A program made the translations under genes and the position numbers. The notes under the pieces are model-generated. The model saw nothing but the letters and a program-made list of their open reading frames with translations. It did not search any database and was not told the DNA's origin. Positions 10,007 through 20,574 of a stretch of DNA of 64,000 nt are shown piece by piece. How positions within the stretch are numbered: position 1 is the first letter of the stretch; each line of letters opens with the position of its first letter. The stretch is taken from assembly GCA_001599755.1 (NCBI GenBank), contig BCHX01000003.1, forward strand, positions 4,797,782 through 4,861,781, given 5' to 3'. The stretch is from Gliomastix tumulicola (Eukaryota > Ascomycota > Sordariomycetes > Hypocreales > Bionectriaceae).

Positions 10007-11698
10007 ATGCAGTGGTTGGGCCATTGCCGACCTGCCAGCAGGTTGGGCGTGGGAGTGCTGTGCTGCATCCTCGTTCTCGCTACTCCATGGCTGCTGTTCT
10101 CCCAGCAAAGCCAGCAGTACTTCCTCGACCGCGTGCAAAGCACCCAGTCAAATGTCACGGTGCTCGACTCATGGCCGCACATTGAGGTGGTGACGCCCAA
10201 GGACCCGAATGTTTGGCCCTACCGCGTCTTCCGCAGCTCGCCAATGACGCCTCCGAGTCTCAACGTCACATACAGTCACGGCGAGCTCGCTGACGGATAT
10301 CTGTTCTTCACGCCGGGGAATCGAAGCTGGCATCTCACGGGGCAGAAGCAAGGAGGACCCTTCATCATCGGGACGGACAATGAGCTCGTGTATCACTTCG
10401 AGGAGTCCCTGGCGAGCCACGACTTCCGCGTCCAGGACATCAACGGAGAGCCTCACCTCATCTTCTGGCGCGGCGAGCGCGCCATCGGACACGGGTATGG
10501 GAATCTGGTCATAATCGACTCTGAGTATCAGGATACCCGGCTTGGCACCGACACGCCCATACAGTGGATGGCGATGGTGGAGGAGCGTATACCGCCTGGC
10601 TTTACGGACTTTCACGAGAATCAGATGACGTCGCGTGGCACCATCTTAGTGACGGCATACAACGACACCTTTACCGACCTCTCGCCTATAGGAGGCCCCC
10701 GTGAAGGGGCGGTGGTCGACAGCGTGGTGCTGGAGATTGATATACAAACTGGGGAGACTGTTTTCGTCTGGAGCGCCTTGGACCATGTGCCGCTTCAAGC
10801 TTCCAAGCTTCCGATTACATCGCCCAACGCCAATGGCACTGTTGGCACGCCGTGGGATCACTTCCACATCAACTCTATACAAGACCTCCCAGAGGGTCTC
10901 TTGATCAGCGGCCGGCATACCTGGGCAGTCTACCTGGTATCACGCGAGACCGGCGATATCATCTGGACGCTCGATGGCGGTGGCGAAGGTGACGGCGACT
11001 TTGCGCCTCTGCCTGAGGAGGGCCAGTTCCGATGGCAGCATCATGCCAGAATCTACAACAGAACGGCCGACAGCACGTACATGAGCCTTTTCGACAATCA
11101 TTTCATGAAGGAGGTGAACCAGACACGCGGAAGTCGCGGGCTTATACTGGAGCTGCCACTTCCGCCAAGTCTTTCGCGGAGCCCACGCGTCATTGCCAGC
11201 CTCGAATCATCAGAGGGCGTATTCTCAGACAGCCAAGGGAGCGTCGACTCAGCACTCTCAAACGGCAACGCACTTGTAGGATATGGCCCCGTCCCCATAA
11301 TCAGAGAGTTCGGCCCAGCGGAGGACGGGATGGAACTGCGATGGGAGGCTCGCTTTGGCTTTGACGACAGGGCCATGACGTACAGGGCCTTCAAGTGCGT
11401 ATGGCACGGGACGCCGCGGCTTGGAGGACCGAGTCTCACCATTGAGGCTACAGAACAGCTTCCAGAAGGGCCGCTCACGGTGGCGCGGGCATATGTCTCA
11501 TGGAACGGAGCAACAGACGTCAAAGAATGGAACGTTTATGCTCGGGGGCCATCGGTCAGGCGGCTGATAGGCAAAGCCGTGAGGCGGGGATTCGAGACAG
11601 TCTTTGATGTCGACGTGCCGACTCAAAGCCCTTGCATTGAAGTTGCTGCTGTCCAGGAAGGGTCCGAGATACGATACTCCAATATCGCTTGCTTGTAA
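10007..11698 (+). CDS. Arylsulfotransferase (ASST)-family secretory protein
   Basis: This is a single-exon gene of 563 residues. Residues ~13-32 form one hydrophobic segment (signal anchor or signal peptide), so the rest should enter the secretory pathway; several N-x-S/T sequons agree. The body resembles the fungal arylsulfotransferase family: TPGNRSWHL, a repeated beta-strand pattern, DFHENQMTSRGTILV, DHFHINSIQ, LLISGRHTW and WQHHARIYN, as in a beta-propeller. Bacterial relatives move sulfate between phenols without PAPS, using a histidine. The conserved histidines here (FHEN, HFHIN, SGRHT, QHHA) would be the candidates. Fungal members are largely uncharacterised, so the reaction is inferred from the family only. 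Confidence 0.75.
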   Translation: MQWLGHCRPASRLGVGVLCCILVLATPWLLFSQQSQQYFLDRVQSTQSNVTVLDSWPHIEVVTPKDPNVWPYRVFRSSPMTPPSLNVTYSHGELADGYLFFTPGNRSWHLTGQKQGGPFIIGTDNELVYHFEESLASHDFRVQDINGEPHLIFWRGERAIGHGYGNLVIIDSEYQDTRLGTDTPIQWMAMVEERIPPGFTDFHENQMTSRGTILVTAYNDTFTDLSPIGGPREGAVVDSVVLEIDIQTGETVFVWSALDHVPLQASKLPITSPNANGTVGTPWDHFHINSIQDLPEGLLISGRHTWAVYLVSRETGDIIWTLDGGGEGDGDFAPLPEEGQFRWQHHARIYNRTADSTYMSLFDNHFMKEVNQTRGSRGLILELPLPPSLSRSPRVIASLESSEGVFSDSQGSVDSALSNGNALVGYGPVPIIREFGPAEDGMELRWEARFGFDDRAMTYRAFKCVWHGTPRLGGPSLTIEATEQLPEGPLTVARAYVSWNGATDVKEWNVYARGPSVRRLIGKAVRRGFETVFDVDVPTQSPCIEVAAVQEGSEIRYSNIACL

Positions 11699-12388
11699 TA
11701 TTAATCAAATGGCATGTAGCTTGTCGTACGGAATAAGATCCCGCCACAATCATCTTGCGATTTCTGCATTCCTGCCTTCCCTTGGTCCGACCAGTGTACA
11801 TACTCGGTGGTCTAGGCCAAGCGACTATCTTTCGGCACTTTACCACGTCTTCCTATTTCGGATTCCAAGAACAGCTGGATGACGCCTGGGAATGTCGAAG
11901 ATGGCAAGTTATTGTCAAACTTTTAGCCTTCATGCTTGGCACACGACAAATTCAGGCTGAGTAGCGAACCCGGGGCCACGTGAAGAGGGCTATCAGGGGC
12001 TAGAATCCAAGGGTAAAAGCCAGTGCTGAATAGGTAGGTTCGAGACTGTTCCTGCGCACCGACAACGACTCCGATTGGCTCCCTGTTGCGACCACCTGAA
12101 AGGTTGCAGTATGAAGGAATGATATGAACGAAAAAGCTCGTCTGATCCCACAAACGGAGGGTCGGCTTCCGGATACTGCCGGCTGATCTCTTGGATACAT
12201 CATTGCTCGACTTCTTCCATGTTTAGCTATGCCAACAGGACTCAGGTACTTGGGCAGTCTAAAGAAGCTATAATTCACTTTTCTAGAACTTTAAACTCAA
12301 AGCCAATCTCATTTCGCCTTCTCCGTAGAGAAATGCTGATCCAAAGAGCTCAAAACGGCGAGAAAATGAGCAGATCCTGAAGGTTGAT

Positions 12389-12395
12389 TTTAGCC
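12389..12395 (-). promoter_or_regulatory. Candidate XlnR/Xyr1 site
   Basis: GGCTAAA on the minus strand, 252 bp upstream of the CE15 esterase ATG, matches the GGCTAA-type site bound by the hemicellulase activator XlnR/Xyr1. A seven-base match is weak on its own, but the placement and gene function agree. Confidence 0.4.
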
Positions 12396-12548
12396 TAAGG
12401 TAAGGATGCCTCTCCGCGCTTGAGGGGAACGTTCCACTGCCATGTGCCATTCATCCGGTGCCAATTTGGGTAATTCACGGAGATTTAAGCATCTGGTCTC
12501 CTATCGGGGAATAGTATCAGGACAACCGTCGTGGTTCCCCCGAAAGCA

Positions 12549-12555
12549 TATAAGT
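12549..12555 (+). promoter_or_regulatory. Candidate TATA box of CE15 gene
   Basis: TATAAGT lies 98 bp upstream of the CE15 start codon, a usual distance for a regulated fungal secreted-enzyme gene. Confidence 0.45.
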
Positions 12556-12646
12556 ATCCCGAGGGGCAGAAGAAGCGACATGCCCTACTGTATCTTGAGA
12601 CAGCACCTCCTTCTGAACCCCAGAATCAGATAAACGGTCTGCCATC

Positions 12647-14044
12647 ATGAAGACATTGAGCCTAGCAGTACTTATCACAGGGCTTTCGTCCTCGGCTCTT
12701 GCTCAGTCCGGACCCTGGGCACAATGTGGCGGCAACGGCTGGAGTGGCCCGACGACATGTGTCTCTGGTCACGTCTGCACCGTCGTCAATGAGTGGTACT
12801 GGCAGTGCATCCCAGGCACTGCTGGCCCAACGTCCCAACCTCCACCTCCGAGCACGACAAGAGCCACGACCCTTTCAACGAGCACCACCGTCCCGCCTGT
12901 GTCTACCACTACTAGCGGTCCTACCCAGCCTGGTACCTGCCCTCCTCTACCAACCGGCCTCGGCTCGCCCAATGCGAACCTCCCCAACCCCTTCGTCTTC
13001 CACAACGGAAATGCCGTCAACTCAAAGTCGGCCTGGGCTTGCCGCCAAGCCGAGATCTTCCAGCAGCTGCAGACCTACGAGCTCGGGACCCTGCCTCCCA
13101 AGCCCCAGTCGGTGACTGGCACCTGGAGCGGCAACCGCCTGACGATCAACGTCAGCGACCAGGGCCGCTCCATCAGCTTCTCCGTGACCATCAGCAAGCC
13201 CAGCGGCAGCAATGTCCCCGCCATCATCGCCTACGGCTTTGCCAGCCTCCCCATCCCCTCCAACGTCGCCACCATCACCTTTGACAACTCGGAGATCGGC
13301 CAGCAGGACGGCCAGGGCTCCCGCGGGAGGGGCAAGTTCTACGACCTGTACGGTAGTGGCCACAGCGCAGGAGCACTCACGGCATGGGCCTGGGGTGTGG
13401 CTCGTATTATCGACGCGCTCGAGGCTGTCCCTGCCGTGGGCATCGATCCAAAGCGCGTCGGTGTGACCGGCTGCTCGCGAAACGGCAAGGGTGCCATCGT
13501 GGCCGGTGCCTTGGAGCCCCGTATCGCGCTCACGCTGCCTCAGGAGTCCGGTTCTGGCGGCTCTGCCTGCTGGCGCATCTCCAACTGGCAGAAGCAGCAG
13601 GGCCAGAACGTCCAGACCCCGTCGCAGATCGTCGGTGAGAATGTCTGGCTTGGCCCTGCATTCAACACCTACGCCAACAACGTCAACAGCCTGCCCTTTG
13701 ATCATCATCTCCTCGCAGGTCTTATTGCCCCGCGTCCTGTCTACATCATGGAGAACTCGGACATGGAGTGGCTCGGCTGGACGGCGACGTATGGCTGCAT
13801 GGGCGCCGCGAGGAAGCAGTGGCAGGCGCTCGGTGCGCTGGACAACTTTGGATACAGCCAGGTCGGAGGGAACCAGCACTGCTCATTCCCGAGCGCCAAG
13901 CAGGGGACAGAGCTGACGGCCTTCATCAACAAGTTCCTGCTCCAGTCTGGTAGTGGTACGACCAACATCTTCCGCACGGAGAAGAACCACGGCAGCTTTA
14001 ACCTCGATACTTGGGCTGGGTGGTCTGTCCCTACCCTTTCATAG
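12647..14044 (+). CDS. cip2: CBM1-linked 4-O-methyl-glucuronoyl methylesterase (CE15)
   Basis: This is a single-exon gene of 465 residues. The layout is: signal peptide (~1-19), a family 1 cellulose-binding module (~20-56, with WAQCGGNGWSG and WYWQC), a Thr/Pro/Ser linker to ~100, then a CE15 alpha/beta-hydrolase domain. The nucleophile motif GCSRNGKGA puts Ser277 in place; Glu300 (PQESGSGG) and His411 (NQHCSF) complete the Ser-Glu-His triad expected of glucuronoyl esterases. The enzyme would be secreted, bind cellulose, and cleave ester bonds between lignin alcohols and the glucuronic acid side chains of xylan. The symbol is used for the homologous Trichoderma gene. The upstream XlnR-type site suggests co-induction with hemicellulases. 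Confidence 0.93.
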   Translation: MKTLSLAVLITGLSSSALAQSGPWAQCGGNGWSGPTTCVSGHVCTVVNEWYWQCIPGTAGPTSQPPPPSTTRATTLSTSTTVPPVSTTTSGPTQPGTCPPLPTGLGSPNANLPNPFVFHNGNAVNSKSAWACRQAEIFQQLQTYELGTLPPKPQSVTGTWSGNRLTINVSDQGRSISFSVTISKPSGSNVPAIIAYGFASLPIPSNVATITFDNSEIGQQDGQGSRGRGKFYDLYGSGHSAGALTAWAWGVARIIDALEAVPAVGIDPKRVGVTGCSRNGKGAIVAGALEPRIALTLPQESGSGGSACWRISNWQKQQGQNVQTPSQIVGENVWLGPAFNTYANNVNSLPFDHHLLAGLIAPRPVYIMENSDMEWLGWTATYGCMGAARKQWQALGALDNFGYSQVGGNQHCSFPSAKQGTELTAFINKFLLQSGSGTTNIFRTEKNHGSFNLDTWAGWSVPTLS

Positions 14045-17000
14045 GCTTAGCGGAGAATATGAATACCTAAATGAAGAGCTTGACCGTTGTCGACGGGTTT
14101 GAAACGCTTTCGGTTTACGTACACTCCTATCAAATACATTGTGCTAGCCATGTTTAGCTGAATGGCGGAGTCGGGGGCTACAAGTCGTCACCGCGTCGAG
14201 GTCATACCGTCCGACGCTTGCTGCTATCTGTGAGTGCCTGCGCTATCACCATGCCACATATCATGAGTTCGACCCGCAGCTTCCACCCCAGATGAGAACA
14301 GTCTCTCCAGACTTCTGAGGGATGTTCAGACAGTCCTTGGAGAAGTGGGCGAGCAGCGCTGTGCAGGCAGCGAAGGGCACCGTAGAGACGCCTGGTCAGG
14401 GGTAATGTCCTTGAGTGGAGGGGAGCATATGCAGCCGTCTCCAAGGGTGTACTCGCTATAGCCACCCAACCCTTGATCTCACCGGGTCAAACGCCAGTAA
14501 TATGATGACTAATGGAGAATATTCGAGACGGAAGCTAACCTCCCCAAATGTGAACGGTAATTATGCTGCCAGGCTTGATCCTGGTCACTTTGTCGCCTGC
14601 GTTCTCAACAGTACCAGCGAAGCCACAGCCGAAAGTCGCACGATCGTCAAAGGCATCAGCATTAAGGGAGCATCGGCATCAAGGAACTGGACTAGGTAGG
14701 GTCTCAGCATCAATGAAAGCGGAACGGAGGGGGTAGAGATCATGACTCGCTGTCAGTAGGGCTCTTGGCGACATAAAACACCTTAACCAGCAACCGATTC
14801 AAGCCCGGAGTTGGCACTGCAATAGACTCCTTAGACAGCGCCTTTGGTGACGAGAGCTGTAGCTATGACAGGGACAATCTTCGATATTTCTCAATACAGC
14901 AGGCATCACATCGTCATCCTTTCTTGTGATGTCCTTTACAATATCTTCACAACAGGTGGGACATTCAAGGTCAAACGCAGGAGGGCCCAGGCCTCTCTAT
15001 CTCAGATGATCGCTCGCACACGGGCAAAGGAGTCGAACACGCCACTTTATTGCAGAGAACGACCCCAAGTGAGGCAATTCGAGAAATAGAGTGGACGAGG
15101 ACAACGAGATTGTAATGGGTCTTGAGGTCGTCGTAGCACATCGCTCAAATGTAGTGGGCATCAGTATCGCCTCCAGTTGCTTCAAGTCATGGATAGGGCT
15201 TCAGTGGGTGACGCCCGGCGCTTCCAGATGCCCGGAAACAGCATCAGCCGGGCGGACCCTGAGTTTTGCAAATCCATGATTATCGAAACCCGGTGGAGCC
15301 TTGACGGTGAAGGGACATTGAAACAACTTCCTTCACAGTAGCTCAAGGAGGCCCTTGGGGGTCGGAACGACAGCTTGAGACACTCGTTGCAAACAATGTT
15401 ACGGTTTCGGCACTTCTGACATACTGAGTAGACTCCATCACCTGCTGCAGTTTTTACCTAATATATCTAGGCGAAATTAGGAAGATGTATGCGCTCGAGA
15501 CTAGTACATGCATCTTCTCCTACACGAGGGTCCAGAACACCATCAGTCCGGATGTCTTCGGCAAAATCGAGTCTTTTTTACTCTTCATCTAGATCTTGGC
15601 CTGCTCTCGGCCATCGGACCCTCAAGCAGGATCTAGCTAACTCAGAGGGCTCGACGAGGCTCGATGAGGCAAGTGAATGTATTCGCACGATTCGGCTCAA
15701 GCCAGATCAAGTTAGAACGCAGCACTTCCCTTTGCTTCCCGCTAAACCCCCACCACCGTCAGTACGTAACTGACTGCCCACGACCCAGCAAATGCAAGCG
15801 CCAGTCCCGCTCAGGACAGCTCTCGATGTGACATTGCACGGAGGACTTCCTACAACAGCATCGCCATTGGCAAACATGACAGGATCAGCGGCAGAATGTT
15901 CATCCTGCTCCAGCGTCCGAGCGAGTCATGGCGAGTCATGGCGGGCCCTAGTGGCGAGTGTTGCAACATCCCAATATCAGTCCCAAAGTACCGAACTAAA
16001 ACATGCCTCGGCGTCGTTCGGTGTTCAGACTCTGAGGCAGACCGCCTCACTCTCCTCACTCCCTATCTCAATATGTTATTTTTTTTAATTTTTTTTTTTT
16101 TTTTGCCCTATCCAGAGATCGAGAGTATGGATCGAAGCCACGCATTCCGAGTTTGAAATTCTTGTTTAGCAGATGCGATCTTATGTGCTGCTTATCAGTC
16201 GGGTGCTGCTTTTCCGATTGGAACGAGAACCTTTGCTAGCATAAATAAGTGACTAGGGAAGGTCAACTCGATAAGAATCAGACCATTTGGCCTATTCAAC
16301 CACCCAATCAGGCAGGTATCCTTGTAGAAAATTCGAAACCTGATTGGGCTAGCTGGTGATGAAGAGCGTTTTTTCTCAAAGTGCACTATTGCAGTGATGC
16401 ATTGCACTGACGAGTGGAAAATGCCCCAAAGGTCTAGGGTAGTCGACCTCATTTGCTAATGGCTGCCTCCAAGCCATGGGAGCAATCAGGCCATGATCAA
16501 ACTGACGACATAGGAGCCAGTCGGCCTCCTTTCTTTCACGTGAGAACAAATGCGATAATACCGTTTGATTTAAAGATACCAGGACGAGTCCAGGCCCTGT
16601 CCGGGACCCTAAAGTAGGCCACCCGCTCGGGCGCTTGGCCTCCAAATCATTACACATCACCGTCCACTAGTGGCTCCGAGCTTATGCCACCGGCATTTCT
16701 TTGCCGGATCTACGGGTCGGTATCTCTTAGCTGTCGTATCGTGAAGATCCCTGGTGGACCACTGATCTGCACGTCGCCAAGCTGTCAATGATGAAACCTT
16801 TCCCCTGAAAGGCTTGTCAAATGCTTGTCTTCCCGTGGGTGCGATGCCCAATCACGGCGGCAGACGACGCAGCGTGCCCAGGGTGCTGGATTTTTCTTCG
16901 CCGCTCGGAGCAAAGAGAAGAAAAAGAGGACAATGGACGGACGTTCTAGAATCTTTCGTGACGCCCCTTGTCCCAATATGAAGCTTATCCCAATATGAAG

Positions 17001-17793
17001 CTTATCAAACAAAAGACCGCTGGCGTCTAAAATTGGCCGCCGTCGTGCAGCGTTAGTCAAGGGATGCTAGTTCCTGCAAGCTTCGCCCGCTGTCCACGTC
17101 ATGCCCTCGCGTCCTCAGACTTCTGGCCCCCTTTGCAGCAGAAAAATGCGCCAGAGGGACGCGCATCCTCAGACAATAAAGTGACACACACCCGTAGCAC
17201 AGAATTACACCTGAGACACACCACAGCGTATTGGACACAGCCCCTTCCCCGGCAGTGCAGTGCCTGTCTATCACTGTTTCACCACCCCCCCCGACCGACC
17301 GACCAACCAACCAACCAACCGGGTAAGGAAGAAAAAAAGGGCGAAGGGATATCTGCGGAGCCCCGTGGAATAAGCTCGTTCCTAGCTTCCTCGTCGATAA
17401 CCTCAAACGGCCGGGCAGAAACTCTCTGTGAGACAATGGGGGGGAATCCAACGGGTAGTGATGCGAGTGGTGGGTTTGTGGCCCCGAAATTACGCGTCCT
17501 AGACTCCCAGATGCCGCCCGTCGTGATCCTGCTGGCTCCGATGATTGGCTGCTGTGGGCTGTCTCAGAGTCGCCCTCGATGTGGTATGATAAGTGAGTAA
17601 GTATCTGTGTCACAGAAATGCCTGCCAGTGTGTTGCCTCCGGGCTCCCTTTTTTGGCGTGTATATATTCACTGCAGCCCTGTCGATTGAATCATCCTTCC
17701 CTCTTGCTGCGATACCATGGCCACTCTAGGATACTCTTTCTCTCCGTTCTCATCTCCTAGTCTATCGTTCATATTCCCTTCCTCAGCGACAAG
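14045..17793. other. Gene-free stretch, about 3.7 kb
   Basis: No gene, tRNA or transposon could be supported. It contains a poly-T/A tract near 16080-16105, a tandem 17-mer at 16971-17004, a short GACC/AACC tetranucleotide run near 17291-17320, and the MFS promoter with a TATATATT element at about 17661. An open frame at 17064-17600 runs through this low-complexity sequence and is not credible. Confidence 0.5.
16971..17004 (+). repeat. Tandem duplication of a 17-mer
   Basis: The unit TCCCAATATGAAGCTTA occurs twice head to tail with no mismatch. It is a small local duplication in non-coding DNA. Confidence 0.9.
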
Positions 17794-19414
17794 ATGGCAC
17801 ACAGTACGCTGCCACTGTCATCACCGCCTTCTACGCTGGTCGAGTCGGCCGAGATTTCTCGTTCCCCTACGCCGGAGCCGCCATATCACATCCTTACCAA
17901 GGCGCAGAAATGGCGGCTGGTCTTCTTTGTCTCCCTCGCGGGTGCCTTCTACCCCCTCTCCTCCAACATCTACTTCCCCGCCATCCAGACCATCTCTCAT
18001 GACCTCAGCGTCAGCGACACCCTCGTCGCCCTCACCATCACCGTGTACATGGTCGTCCAGGGCATCGCGCCGTCCCTGTTCGGCGCTGTATCCGACACGT
18101 GCGGTCGGAGGCTCTCCCTCACCGTCAGCCTGACCATCTACGCGGCGGCCAACCTGGCCCTTGCCTTCACGAAGAACTTCCCCATGCTCCTCGTCCTGCG
18201 CGGGCTGCAGGCGGCTGGATCCGCGGCTACGATTAGTATCAGTGCCGGCGTCATTGCCGATATTGCAAGCCCACACGAGCGAGGCGGCTTCATGGGCACC
18301 AACGCCGGAGTACGGTAGGTGTTATCTGTCAAGCAATCACCCCCCTACCCCCGAATACCAGCCACTGACGCCCCTCTGCAGAATGTCCGGCCAGGCCATC
18401 GGACCGATCATCGGCGGTGCTCTCAACAGCGCCTGGGGCTTCCGCAGCATCTTCTGGCTCCTCTTCGTCCTCGGCGGCATCGTCCTCCTCGCCCTCCTCT
18501 TCGCCCTGCCCGAGACCCAGCGCAGCCGAGTCGGCAACGGCAGCATCCCGCTCACCGGATTCGACAAGCCCCCCCTCTACATGATCCGACCGCCGAAGAT
18601 CTGGGCCGAGAACCAGGATAAGGTCCCGCAGACGAAGAAGCCCAAGGAGCCGATCTCGTTCCGCAAGGCTTTCAGCCCCATGGCCTTCATATGCGAGAAG
18701 GATATCGCAACGATGCTGGCGTGGGGAGCCGTGGCCTATACTGCCTGGAGCATGGTGACGTCGTCGACTACCACTGCGCTGCTGAAGGGCTACCCTTTCC
18801 TCAACGAGTGGCAGATAGGACTGTGCTTCCTTCCCAACGGTATGGGATGTATACTGGGCTCGCTATGCACCGGGTGGCTCCTCGACCGAAGCTTCAAGGC
18901 CGTTGAACTACGATACAGGGCAGAGCGAGGCATCGGGCTCGAGGGCAGGGTCACCGATCTACCCGACTTCCCCTTTGTCCGGGCCCGTCTCCGCCTCATG
19001 CCTTACTTCAGCGCAGCCCTCATCGTCGCCTTGGCCCTCTACGGCCCGAGCTTCGAGTTCAACGATCTCCGCCGTCACCACGGCCCGAACCTCATCGCGC
19101 CCCTCGGCCTGCAGTTTCTCATCGCCTTCTCCGCCACGGCCATCTTTAACATCAACTCGACGCTGCTGATCGACTGCTTCCCTGACCGGCCGGCCAGTGC
19201 CACCGCGCTGAACAACCTCTGCCGGTGCCTGCTTGGCGCGGCGGGCGTCAGTGCCATCCAGCCCCTGATCGACTCCTTGAAGATCATGAAGGCCTTTCTT
19301 GTCGTGACGGGGGTGGTACTTGTGTGCACGCCGCTTGTCTGGGTTGAGTGGAAATGGGGTGAGAAATGGAGGCGGGAGAGGGACGACGCGAGGCGCAAGG
19401 TGGAGGGGACCTGA
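17794..19414 (+). CDS. MFS transporter, drug:H+ antiporter (DHA1/QDR-TPO-like)
   Basis: Two exons (17794-18314, 18382-19414) encode 517 residues. The junction restores a GVRMSGQAIGPIIGG segment, typical of TM5 in this family. After a cytosolic tail of ~45 residues come TM1 (FFVSLAGAFYPLSSNIYFPAI), TM2, the loop DTCGRRL, and further helices to about 12. The SSNIYFPA signature and overall size fit the DHA1 group that includes yeast Qdr, Tpo and Dtr1 proteins, which export drugs, polyamines or dityrosine at the plasma membrane. The substrate cannot be told from sequence. The gene is tail-to-tail with the SDR at 19627-20574, 212 bp apart. Confidence 0.9.
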
Positions 19415-19626
19415 AGCAAGCTGCTGAATATCTATCTCCTGGGGAGGTGCTGGGGGTATCTTGTCCTTTTTAAAAAAGCCACGACCATTTAGAATCACGA
19501 TCATATACTAGAATAGACTGTAGCAAGCATCATGTCATTGGAACTGTCATTTAACTCCATACCCGTCGTCTATCTGATGCCCCTTGGTGTCTTGGCTTTT
19601 CTTGTTGCAGCGTACACATACACATC

Positions 19627-20574
19627 CTACATGGGCACACCACCAAGGTGAACCTCGAGGTCCTTGGACTCTTGGATACGCTGAGCCTTGGAGATCAGCT
19701 CCTCGGCATCCCAGTTGACCCAGATGTACTTGTTCCGCAGGAAGGCCGCCTCGTCCGAAGCGAGCCAGACGGCAAAGTGACCAGGGAGTTTTTCTGTTGA
19801 ATCATCATTAGCGTCATGATGATTGAAGCGAGGTGTGCGCCTGCGCCGGGGTANAAAAAAAAAAAAAAAAAACTCACCATCATCTTGGGCATTGATACCG
19901 GATCCCGCCTGCATGTCCGTATTTACGACACCAGGCTGGATCTGCACAAAGTGCAAATCAGGATTGTTCGCGGCGAAGTACTCGAAGAGCTTGATGGACG
20001 CCGCCTTCGCGATGGCATAGATCAGCATGCCGGGCAGAGGAGCCATGTGTCCGATGCCCGACGACACATTGAAGACCTTGGCGCCCGGCGCAGCCAGCGG
20101 GATGAAGGCGCGGACGGCGTTGAAGGACGCCACGACGTTGGAGTCGAGGCCCTTGCTCACGATGTCGACGTCCAGCTCGTTGGGCGAGCCCTGGGTCGGC
20201 AGCGTGCCGGCGTTGGAGACGAAGATGTCGATCTTGGCGCCGCCGGTCTGAGCCGTCAGGGACTTCAGTGCAGCCTCGACGGCCGCCTTGTCGGTCAGGT
20301 CGGCCGAGGCGTAGAAGACCTTGGTCTCGGGGTTTGCGGCCCTGATCAGATCTGCGGATGCCTGCAGGGGCGCGACGCGGCGACCGAGGATCGAGACGGA
20401 GGCGGCCCCGGCCTGGGCGAAGGAGATGGAGATGGACCTGCCGATGCCGGTGCCTCCTCCAGTAACGACGACGTGCTTTCCGGCGGCCGAAAGCTCCTTT
20501 CTGGTAGGGGAGATGAAGGCGTAGGGCTCGTTGTGCCACTTGTCAGTGTAGGAGAGGAAGGTAAGGTCGGCCAT
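19627..20574 (-). CDS. Short-chain dehydrogenase/reductase
   Basis: Two exons (19878-20574, 19627-19793) encode 287 residues. The Rossmann motif TGGGTGIG near residue 38, NAG (SNAGTLP), the catalytic serine in NVSSGIG and the YxxxK pair (YAIAK) identify a classical SDR using NAD(P)H. The intron starts GTGAGT and ends TTCAACAG. It contains a homopolymer with an unresolved base at 19854, which does not affect the coding frame. Substrate unknown. The gene is convergent with the MFS transporter and could work with it, but this is only inferred from position. Confidence 0.9.
   Translation of the reverse strand: MADLTFLSYTDKWHNEPYAFISPTRKELSAAGKHVVVTGGGTGIGRSISISFAQAGAASVSILGRRVAPLQASADLIRAANPETKVFYASADLTDKAAVEAALKSLTAQTGGAKIDIFVSNAGTLPTQGSPNELDVDIVSKGLDSNVVASFNAVRAFIPLAAPGAKVFNVSSGIGHMAPLPGMLIYAIAKAASIKLFEYFAANNPDLHFVQIQPGVVNTDMQAGSGINAQDDGEFFFFFFXPRRRRTPRFNHHDANDDSTEKLPGHFAVWLASDEAAFLRNKYIWVNWDAEELISKAQRIQESKDLEVHLGGVPM
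19854..19872. repeat. Homopolymer A tract with ambiguous base
   Basis: An N is followed by a run of about 18 A on the plus strand, inside the SDR intron just after its donor. It is probably a sequencing slippage point. Confidence 0.9.

Larger units (their letters stand above)
11699..12646. other. Intergenic, about 950 bp, CE15 promoter
   Basis: Contains the 3' flank of the ASST gene and the promoter of the CE15 esterase (XlnR-type site and TATA box listed separately). No other gene supported. Confidence 0.55.

Noticed and set aside
13022..13879. Open frame of 285 codons on the minus strand
   Set aside because: Antisense of the CE15 esterase, which has signal peptide, CBM1 and a catalytic triad.
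15020..15045. tRNA-like B-box (TTCGACTCC on the minus strand)
   Set aside because: No complementary T-arm stem and no cloverleaf could be folded by eye.
17064..17613. Overlapping open frames of about 180 codons on both strands
   Set aside because: They run through tetranucleotide repeats, lack splice or domain support, and neither reading resembles a protein family.
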